Under the pieces are notes generated by a model that worked only from the letters and a program-made list of their open reading frames with translations, made no database searches and was not told where the DNA came from. Made by a program: the position numbers and the translations under genes. A stretch of 43,335 bases of DNA, taken from positions 1 to 43,335 of the forward strand of contig JAIOYR010000026.1 of assembly GCA_021740995.1 (NCBI GenBank), written 5' to 3'. This document shows positions 37,078-43,335 of the stretch, piece by piece. How positions within the stretch are numbered: the stretch's first letter is position 1; the number at the start of each line of letters is the position of its first letter. The DNA is from Taibaiella sp. (GTDB taxonomy: Bacteria > Bacteroidota > Bacteroidia > Chitinophagales > Chitinophagaceae).

Positions 37078-37126
37078 AGTGGCATAGAAAGATAGATGTC
37101 AATAATAAGGTTCATTGATTTTTTAC

Positions 37127-37134
37127 TAAATTTG
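37127..37134 (+). promoter_or_regulatory. Promoter -7 element (TAAATTTG)
   Basis: It is a full -7 consensus match 20-27 nt before the lone antitoxin-like gene; no good -33 box is seen. Confidence 0.5.
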
Positions 37135-37153
37135 TATACCATCATACTTATCT

Positions 37154-37390
37154 ATGAATATTATAGCTGACAAGGAAATCAGAAAAAAAGCAAAGCAGGG
37201 TATAGACCGTGCCGATGATACCACTGTAAAGATGATATTGGCTATGCTGGATGTACAGGAGAAAGAAAGTAAACATGAAACTGCTTTTGAACTCGAAATA
37301 GAAAAGCGTATTGAAGAATATGAACAAGGCAAAATTATTCCACTCAGCCTAAGTGAGCTCGAAGCGAAGGTTAAAATGTACAAATCCTAA
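37154..37390 (+). CDS. Lone antitoxin-like protein, no toxin partner
   Basis: A 78-aa protein, strongly charged and helical, with the C-terminal block EKRIEEYEQGKIIPLSLSE, a motif of small addiction-module antitoxins that normally precede a RelE/ParE toxin. It has its own promoter box. The 517-bp gap after it (37391-37907) has no toxin frame on either strand. It may be a remnant antitoxin or an anti-addiction gene. Confidence 0.7.
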   Translation: MNIIADKEIRKKAKQGIDRADDTTVKMILAMLDVQEKESKHETAFELEIEKRIEEYEQGKIIPLSLSELEAKVKMYKS

Positions 37391-37407
37391 GCCACCCTTT
37401 TAACCCT

Positions 37408-37455
37408 TTAACCAATTACCTACTTAACCAATTACCCTCTTAACGAATTACCCAT
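37408..37455 (+). repeat. Three 16-bp tandem repeats
   Basis: The unit TTAACCAATTACCYWC is repeated at 37408, 37424 and 37440 with small changes, just after the lone antitoxin gene. It may be a slippage repeat or an operator-like array. Confidence 0.8.
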
Positions 37456-37687
37456 TTTTTGGCTCGGTTTTTGTGGTATAAAACTGCACAGGTCTCTAAA
37501 TTGATTCCGGCTTAGTGTAGAAACACCAACCGGAAAATATACGCCGAAAAATGCCCGAAACCATTTGCCACATTGCTTTTCACTACTTTTCCGACCCCTA
37601 AAAAAGTCGGAAATAGTCGGAAAGTAATTTTTCCGGTCGGAGATTATAAGGTGTATGAGGTGTTTTGGTTTATCGTATGTTACAGAA

Positions 37688-37790
37688 TTGCGCAAATCCC
37701 GGCGACTGCGCAACTTTTGCGCAAGAATTTCGAGTCAACTTGTTGATTATCAATAAAAACACCCAAAAAATAAAATTCTTGCGCAAGAAT
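37688..37790. repeat. Cluster of TGCGCA palindromes
   Basis: TGCGCA occurs four times in about 100 bp (from 37689, 37707, 37718 and 37780), three of them extended to TTGCGCAA. The last is a perfect 16-bp palindrome, ATTCTTGCGCAAGAAT (37775-37790). It is about 120 bp before the thioredoxin-like gene. It could be binding sites for a dimeric regulator. Confidence 0.7.
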
Positions 37791-37907
37791 CCTGCAACCT
37801 ATTGCTTCGCTAACTTTACAATTGTAAAAAATCATGTTTAATCACATACACTTTGCGCCTCTGCGTTTAAATCCTACATCACCTTTGCACCCCTTAAGAA
37901 ATTCAAT

Positions 37908-38528
37908 ATGACACTACATAAATTCTTGCTTCTTATATTCATAGCCTTAATCACCCAACTCACTGCCACTGCCCAGATACCCCCCGCACGTTACAAACCC
38001 ACACCCATGGAAGCACAAGACACAATGGCGCAAGCCATAGAATACAAAACGGCAGACTACCAGACATCAAAGGACCCTAAAAACGAGTCGGTAGTATACA
38101 AGGGTATTTTCTCATATAGGGAGATGGAGCAGGAGCCCACTTTTTCCTGGCTGCCCCGGGGCATGGATGAGTACAAGCCCGACGCTGAAGCTGCCGCCTA
38201 TCTCAAGGCGCACCTGGGCAGCTATAAAGTATTGATATTTCTGGGCACCTGGTGCGGCGATTCAAAAGATCTACTGCCCAAATTTTACAAAACACTCCAA
38301 GCCATCAATCTCAGCTACGAAAACCTGATGACGGTAGGTATGGACAGAGATAAAACCACAACCACCAAAGCCGGCAAAAAGCTGATACGCAAATACAAGG
38401 TGTCCTTACTGCCCACTATTGTATTGCTATCAGATTCCGGGAAAGAAGCAGGCAGAATTACCGAAACAGTAAATAAAAGCATAGAGCAAGACCTGGTAGA
38501 CATAATTAAGAAAGACAAAAGCGAGTAG
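37908..38528 (+). CDS. Exported thioredoxin-like protein with a CGDS active site
   Basis: A 206-aa protein with a signal peptide (residues 1-22, MTLHKFLLLIFIALITQLTA) and a thioredoxin fold: FLGTWCGDSKDLLPKF around Cys116 and the cis-Pro loop VSLLPTIV (Pro169). The second active-site Cys is replaced by Ser119, so it cannot make the usual internal disulfide. This WCGDS form is known in a Bacteroidota family of unknown role; it may bind a partner thiol. Neighbouring genes give no clear partner. Confidence 0.87.
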   Translation: MTLHKFLLLIFIALITQLTATAQIPPARYKPTPMEAQDTMAQAIEYKTADYQTSKDPKNESVVYKGIFSYREMEQEPTFSWLPRGMDEYKPDAEAAAYLKAHLGSYKVLIFLGTWCGDSKDLLPKFYKTLQAINLSYENLMTVGMDRDKTTTTKAGKKLIRKYKVSLLPTIVLLSDSGKEAGRITETVNKSIEQDLVDIIKKDKSE

Positions 38529-38654
38529 TATCGCTTCCAAAAAAAGTCAGCTATATATTGAGTGCTATTTGCCACTCTAATTCTTGATACACCTTAAAAA
38601 CATGTCTCTACATATATGTCAGCACAAACAAAATGAATTAAAAATAGGTTTCTG

Positions 38655-38939
38655 TTTGATGATAGAGGTTATGTCGCAGAGCATATGATGGCGCCTTCTT
38701 TATGCCGTAGATGCAGTTGACGACGCTAATAAACGAAGCAGAAAGCTCAAAGCTATTGATGCCTTGAAATAGAAGTAAGCGATAGGCATAAAGCCAGCGC
38801 CATTTAGCTGAATATAGCTTTAGAAAACAGCGTATAGCTATTTTTTTGCCGGCGGAGCCTTTGGCAAAAAATCGCCTTTTTCTTTTGCTACTTTTCTTTT
38901 TGGCGAAGCAAAAAGAAAAGTAGGGTAACATGGGCAGAC
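38655..38939. repeat. 285-bp structured dispersed repeat, copy B
   Basis: This is the second copy of the element at 34789-35073. The long stem pairs perfectly here: ATGGCGC (38688-38694) with GCGCCAT (38797-38803) and CTTTATGCC (38698-38706) with GGCATAAAG (38785-38793). The TTTTTTGCC/GGCAAAAAA stem (38842-38871) and the 15-bp hairpin (38888-38923) are identical to copy A. It lies between two convergent genes in the gap 38529-39070, where I see nothing else. Confidence 0.92.
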
Positions 38940-39070
38940 AATAGAGATTAGTGAAGCAAGTGCTGTAAACTCAATGTCAAATTCGTATAAACGTCTCCGC
39001 GGTGAAACCTGTACCATAAAAAATCCCCTCGCTTTTACAGCAAAGGGATCCGAAAATTCTGAAATCAATA

Positions 39071-39796
39071 TTAATACAACCTATACCTGATACCCACTGT
39101 CTGCGGGAAGTGCATCAAATGGTATTTAGCGATTGGAGCTGTATAGTTTTGGTCATTTGTTTTTACATTCACATAGCGCATTGCCAGTTCGGCAGTTACA
39201 CCCAGGCGGGGCACTATGTAGTATATAAAACCGGTCTGTAAGCCCAGGGTATAGCCCAGTCCTGCATTGTAATGATGACCTGACACGTATGTGTACCCCG
39301 AATCTGTAGCCGATGAATACTTGCTATACTGTCTGGAACCATCATTGAGTGTTTGTACCATACCTGCACATACCCCAAAGTAGAGATTGGCACGATTGAA
39401 GTTGCGAAACTGAGTATAGAAAGGTATTACATGGTTCATCTGTATGGTCTGTGTGAGCGCATGGTCAGCCAGCAAAAACTTTACATCTACCGGATTCAAT
39501 GCCACCCCAAATTTGTCATTGAGTTTCCATTGACCAAAGGTCTCCCAGCGTCTGTTGCCCAGATCCAGTGACATCATCCAGCGGGAGTTGAAGTAAAAGC
39601 TGGCACGCAATGAATAATCCTTTACAACATTTGAGCGGGTGCCGGTGTATACCGCCGGAGGTCCCACTGGTCTTGTAATACCGCTATAGCCGCCATTTAC
39701 GCCTATTTCCCACCTGAATTCCGGGGGAAGGTTTTGGGCGAATGTAACACCCACAAACGCCATAAGCATGGCAGTGGTCAGTAAAAATGACTTCAT
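39071..39796 (-). CDS. Outer membrane beta-barrel protein
   Basis: A 241-aa protein with a signal peptide (MKSFLLTTAMLMAFVGVTFA) and alternating short strands rich in Tyr, Phe and Trp, ending GIRYRLY with a C-terminal aromatic residue, as usual for small porin-like outer membrane barrels. The order of strands fits an 8-10-strand barrel. Ligand and role are unknown. It is monocistronic and converges with the thioredoxin-like gene across the 285-bp repeat. Confidence 0.75.
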   Translation of the reverse strand: MKSFLLTTAMLMAFVGVTFAQNLPPEFRWEIGVNGGYSGITRPVGPPAVYTGTRSNVVKDYSLRASFYFNSRWMMSLDLGNRRWETFGQWKLNDKFGVALNPVDVKFLLADHALTQTIQMNHVIPFYTQFRNFNRANLYFGVCAGMVQTLNDGSRQYSKYSSATDSGYTYVSGHHYNAGLGYTLGLQTGFIYYIVPRLGVTAELAMRYVNVKTNDQNYTAPIAKYHLMHFPQTVGIRYRLY

Positions 39797-39918
39797 TCTA
39801 TGAGTAATTTTTAGAAATAAGAATCAAATCTAAGAAAATTTTCGCCGGAAAAGAATCAATTACCCTTTAAATCAAAAAAACATAGGTATTTATGCACACA
39901 CTACGCTCTCTTATCGAT

Positions 39919-41160
39919 TTATTCCCCTCTCTTTTTCTTCTTACGGTCTTTTTTCTTCTTGTTTTCACCGTCTTTTTTCGCTCCTTCTTTCGCTCCGGCC
40001 TTGTCTATGCTATCCTCTGTTTCAAACTGGCGCTCGTCTATTCTTCCCGAAGCGCCCCTGTCCAGTATTTTATCCAACATTTCTATCTTCCCTTTCGGAG
40101 TGCCGGTTTGTTTCAGTGTTACATCAAATCCATTTTCATCTGCATTTGCCCAGGTGCCGGTATAGGTTCGTCCGGTCAGGGTCAATTCCATAGTTCCTGT
40201 TGCCGATTCATCCTCTATTATCAGTTTTCCATTGTCATTTCTCGATATCTCCAGCCGCACATACTTTTTGTTATCTCCCAGCTTATACAACCCATCATAC
40301 TGTGGAGGTTTGCCAGGTATTTGTTTCATATGGCGTATATAAAACCTTATTGGGATTTCATTGTCCAAAGTGCCCTCATAGTATCGCCTGTCTACTACTT
40401 CCCGCCGCACTCCATCATCATCTGTTTCTTCTTCGCGTTCTATCAGCAGTGGGTTTACGGCTGCAAGCGAGTCATTAATTGCTGTAGTGTCTGTCTTTAC
40501 GCTGTCCGTCAATACGATCGGATGTGCAGCCAACCATTCAAAGTATGCCTGTTCTTGTGCCTCTTTCTTATGAAACTCATCTACAGTCTTAGCTTCCAGT
40601 ATATTCATTACCTGCCCGCCAAAGAATTGTCCCTTTATTTTCTGTACTTCAGATACTGTAATGCAATAAGTCACCCTGTTAAATGCATCACTTACAAACA
40701 TATACCCTCTGAATCTATCGGGTGCTATTTTGTCATACCCTATCAGGTTGCGGGTGGGGTCTTGTCTGCGCAGCTCGTACCGTGCCATCACTACACTGCG
40801 CCACTGCACTCCGGAGTCCTCACCTTTTGCCAGCACATGGCAAAACCTTCCGATGATATCACGGTTATACAATGGGTCAAATTCTATGAGTATCTGGGGG
40901 CGCTCTTTCAGGTTATTCAGTTCTCTTTGAGCTTCGGGGTCCTTATCACTATTGCGTATCACCATACTCCACAGCGTATCAAACGGAGGAAACAACTCGA
41001 AGTAAGCAGCAGTATCCCGGTTCTGCAAAGTGCCCAGCAACTTATTCATCAGCTCCCCTTCCGTTTTGGGCCATTGGCGCTTGTTCCGGCTGCGAAACTG
41101 CCCCGAAACATCAGTTCTACTCAATATAAGTATAATAAATATAACTAAGAAGTACCTCAT
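39919..41160 (-). CDS. Exported protein of unknown function with a Lys-rich tail
   Basis: A 413-aa protein with a signal peptide (MRYFLVIFIILILSRTDVSG), a long mixed alpha/beta body and a strongly basic C-terminal tail (KKKKDRKKKKRGE). I recognise no family; the tail could bind DNA, phospholipid or an acidic polymer, or be trimmed. A long frame on the other strand (39892-41148) also stays open but is Cys/Tyr/Phe-rich without any domain, so this strand is the coding one. The gap 41161-41395 holds the promoter box of the next gene. Confidence 0.78.
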   Translation of the reverse strand: MRYFLVIFIILILSRTDVSGQFRSRNKRQWPKTEGELMNKLLGTLQNRDTAAYFELFPPFDTLWSMVIRNSDKDPEAQRELNNLKERPQILIEFDPLYNRDIIGRFCHVLAKGEDSGVQWRSVVMARYELRRQDPTRNLIGYDKIAPDRFRGYMFVSDAFNRVTYCITVSEVQKIKGQFFGGQVMNILEAKTVDEFHKKEAQEQAYFEWLAAHPIVLTDSVKTDTTAINDSLAAVNPLLIEREEETDDDGVRREVVDRRYYEGTLDNEIPIRFYIRHMKQIPGKPPQYDGLYKLGDNKKYVRLEISRNDNGKLIIEDESATGTMELTLTGRTYTGTWANADENGFDVTLKQTGTPKGKIEMLDKILDRGASGRIDERQFETEDSIDKAGAKEGAKKDGENKKKKDRKKKKRGE

Positions 41161-41360
41161 TAGCTTGTATTGCTGCGGCTAAAGTTAGGCATTTAGGGGC
41201 AGTTAGTGCTTTTTGCTGGTTCTGTGCCATTCGTTAGTTGCGCTGCGCGACCAACTAAAAATCCGGGATATGTTTGATATATATTCATAATGCATGTAAT
41301 CATATATTTCCCGCTAGTTTCTACCTTTTATAAGCACATACACCATACACCCTCTTTTCG

Positions 41361-41368
41361 TAACTTTG
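41361..41368 (+). promoter_or_regulatory. Promoter -7 element of the acyl-CoA mutase gene (TAACTTTG)
   Basis: It is a full -7 consensus match 28-35 nt before the ATG at 41396; no TTTG box is seen at the ideal distance upstream. Confidence 0.6.
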
Positions 41369-41395
41369 CAGCCCTTTATAAATACTTGATATTAT

Positions 41396-43335
41396 ATGGC
41401 ATACGCTCTCAAAAATAAAGTACGTTTGGTTACTGCTGCATCCCTGTTCGATGGTCACGATGCATCTATCAATATCATGCGCCGCATCATGCAGGCAAGT
41501 GGTGCTGAGGTTATACACCTCGGGCACGACCGCAGTGTGCAGGATGTGGTAGACTGTGCCATACAGGAAGATGCCAATGGTATAGCCATAACTTCTTATC
41601 AGGGTGGGCACGTAGAGTACTTCAAGTACATGCACGACCTGCTGAAGGAAGCAGGCTGCGGCCACATAAAGCTTTTTGGTGGGGGCGGAGGTGTGATTCT
41701 GCCCGATGAGATAAAAGAACTGGAGGCATACGGTATCACCCGTATCTACTCGCCCGATGATGGCAGAGCTATGGGTCTGCAAGGTATGATAGATGACCTG
41801 CTGCAGACCTGCGACTTTCCTACCGGCAATCAACTGAACGGTGAAGCCGGACATCTGGAGCAAAAAGATGTAAAAGCAATAGCCAGACTTATATCAGCAG
41901 CAGAGAACTATTATGATATTCCTGAAACACAGTCGGCACTGAAAAAAATTAATGAGCTGGCCGCCGCATCCAAAGCACCGGTGCTGGGCATAACCGGTAC
42001 AGGTGGTGCAGGTAAAAGCTCTCTTGTAGATGAGCTGGTGCGCCGTTTTCTGCTCGACTTTAAAGACAAGCATATAGGAATCATATCAGTAGACCCCTCT
42101 AAGCGCAAAACAGGTGGTGCATTGCTGGGCGACCGTATCCGCATGAATGCCATACGCAACAAAAGAGTGTATATGCGCTCTATGGCTACCCGCCAAAGCA
42201 ATCTTGCGGTTTCAAAGCACATACATGATGCAGTAAACATCCTTAAAGCGGCTAACTACGACCTCATTATACTCGAGACATCAGGTATAGGGCAGAGCGA
42301 TACGCAGATAACAGACTATTGCGACATGAGCATGTATGTAATGACACCGGAATATGGTGCAGCCACACAGCTCGAGAAGATTGACATGCTCGACTTTGCG
42401 GATATTGTAGTCATCAACAAATTTGACAAGCGTGGCGCACTGGATGCACTGCGCGATGTGAAGAAACAATACCAGCGTAATCATAAGCTGTTTGAGCAGA
42501 AGTCAGAAGACATGCCGGTATTTGGTACCATTGCCTCACAGTTCAACGACCCGGGTACAAACACTATGTACAAAAGGCTGATAGACCTGGTAGCTGCAAA
42601 GACAGGTGCACAGCTTAAGTCTGAGTTTACGGTGAGTGGCGAAATGAGCGAGAAGATTTACATCATTCCGCCACACCGCACCCGCTACCTCAGCGAGATA
42701 TCTGAAAACAACCGGGGCTACGATGCATGGGCCAACAGCCAGGCTGCGGTAGCCCAGCGACTCTATGGTATAAAGATGACCATAGATACCCTGCAGGATA
42801 TGGATGTGGATGATAAAGACCGGCTCATAAAATCGCTACAGGAAGTATATGCTAAAACTGAGCTGGAACTCGACCCCAAAAACAAAGTGCTCTTGGGGGG
42901 CTGGAAGGATAAAGTAAAAAACTACACCGACGAATTCTACACTTATAAAGTGCGCGACAAGGTGTTGAAGATACAGACACATTCTGAGTCTTTATCTCAC
43001 CTGCAAATACCCAAGGTGGCTGTACCGCGTTTCGAGGCCTGGGGAGAGATACTGAAGTGGGCACTGGCAGAGAATTTCCCGGGCGAATTTCCTTATGCCG
43101 CAGGTATATATCCGTTTAAGCGCGTAGGCGAAGACCCAGCTCGTATGTTTGCCGGCGAGGGTGGCCCGGAGCGCACCAACAAACGTTTTCACTACGTATC
43201 CAGTGGACTGCCTGCAAAGAGGTTGAGTACTGCGTTTGACAGCGTAACGCTCTATGGGCAGGACCCCGACCATCGTCCTGATATATATGGCAAAGTAGGT
43301 AACTCAGGAGTGAGTGTATGCTGCCTGGATGATGC
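41396..43335 (+). CDS. icmF: Fused B12-dependent acyl-CoA mutase IcmF, 3' end missing
   Basis: The frame is open to the right window edge; 646 codons are visible of a protein usually about 1100 aa. The order is an N-terminal B12-binding domain (DGH at 19-21, with His21 as probable cobalt ligand, then SYQGGH and FGGGGGV), then a MeaB-like G domain with P-loop GTGGAGKSS (201-209), [11 protein letters not shown] and NKFD (341-344), then the start of the mutase domain ([10 protein letters not shown] near residue 570). This single-chain order is specific to IcmF, which interconverts isobutyryl-CoA and n-butyryl-CoA, or pivalyl-CoA in some; the substrate-defining residues lie outside the window. 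Confidence 0.93.
   Translation, partial: MAYALKNKVRLVTAASLFDGHDASINIMRRIMQASGAEVIHLGHDRSVQDVVDCAIQEDANGIAITSYQGGHVEYFKYMHDLLKEAGCGHIKLFGGGGGVILPDEIKELEAYGITRIYSPDDGRAMGLQGMIDDLLQTCDFPTGNQLNGEAGHLEQKDVKAIARLISAAENYYDIPETQSALKKINELAAASKAPVLGITGTGGAGKSSLVDELVRRFLLDFKDKHIGIISVDPSKRKTGGALLGDRIRMNAIRNKRVYMRSMATRQSNLAVSKHIHDAVNILKAANYDLIILETSGIGQSDTQITDYCDMSMYVMTPEYGAATQLEKIDMLDFADIVVINKFDKRGALDALRDVKKQYQRNHKLFEQKSEDMPVFGTIASQFNDPGTNTMYKRLIDLVAAKTGAQLKSEFTVSGEMSEKIYIIPPHRTRYLSEISENNRGYDAWANSQAAVAQRLYGIKMTIDTLQDMDVDDKDRLIKSLQEVYAKTELELDPKNKVLLGGWKDKVKNYTDEFYTYKVRDKVLKIQTHSESLSHLQIPKVAVPRFEAWGEILKWALAENFPGEFPYAAGIYPFKRVGEDPARMFAGEGGPERTNKRFHYVSSGLPAKRLSTAFDSVTLYGQDPDHRPDIYGKVGNSGVSVCCLDD

Noticed and set aside
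38638-38931. Minus-strand frame of 97 aa with a KKKSSKRKRRFFAKGSAGKK segment
   Set aside because: It lies wholly inside copy B of the 285-bp repeat. Copy A has stops in the corresponding frame region, so the repeat is conserved as DNA or RNA, not as protein.
39892-41148. 418-aa open frame on the plus strand opposite the exported protein gene
   Set aside because: It is very rich in Cys, Tyr, Phe and Ile with no domain or signal-peptide logic, and mirrors the codon pattern of the opposite strand, which has a signal peptide and normal composition.

Overview
The window looks like chromosomal DNA of a Bacteroidota bacterium, most likely near Chitinophagales/Sphingobacteriales. Three genes end in type IX secretion (T9SS) sorting domains, one of them in a giant SprB-repeat adhesin. 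Several start regions carry the Bacteroidota promoter -7 motif TAnnTTTG, and the tRNA-Ser promoter has a TTTG box 19 nt further upstream. A SOUL protein, a GSCFA protein and a GH130 enzyme fit the same group. The exact genus cannot be read from the sequence.

Layout. 1-8353: the 3' part (at least 2783 aa) of a T9SS-exported adhesin: 18 SprB repeats, Ig-like modules, an NHL beta-propeller, more Ig-like modules, a last SprB repeat and the sorting domain. 8612-11719: three overlapping polysaccharide genes (Wzy-like polymerase, CgeB-like glycosyltransferase, SAM methyltransferase). 11735-17152: mixed housekeeping (small hypothetical gene, T9SS cargo, GSCFA protein, TrmH-type RNA methyltransferase, long-chain acyl-CoA ligase, lipoprotein). 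17301-22243: dicarboxylate/amino-acid symporter, small membrane protein, a LolD/FtsX-type ABC pair whose ATPase lacks the H-loop histidine, and an RsmB-like rRNA methyltransferase. 22902-24377: dnaA, then tRNA-Ser(GCU) and tRNA-Pro(UGG).

24850-27550 is an accessory patch: dispersed repeats, a small-protein/nucleotidyltransferase pair resembling a toxin-antitoxin module, a tRNA 3'-end fragment exactly 1 kb downstream of tRNA-Pro, and two unknown genes. 27546-32815 (minus strand) holds a SOUL protein, a membrane protein, and a tightly coupled pair of a glycosyltransferase with a helical C-terminal domain and a GH130 glycoside phosphorylase/hydrolase. 33168-39796 mixes exported proteins with small accessory units: a VapBC pair (the antitoxin is only 57 aa), a lone antitoxin-like gene, a gene remnant copying the 3' end of the YCF48-like gene, and two copies of a 285-bp structured repeat. 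39919-41160 is an exported protein of unknown function, and the window ends inside a fused B12-dependent acyl-CoA mutase (IcmF type).

The most unusual signals are the 285-bp repeat with three conserved stem-loops, the tRNA-Pro-associated 1-kb cassette, the VapBC module bracketed by copies of a neighbouring gene's 3' end, the GH130-GT pair, and the recent 453-bp triplication inside the adhesin gene. No CRISPR array, rRNA or insertion-sequence transposase was seen.
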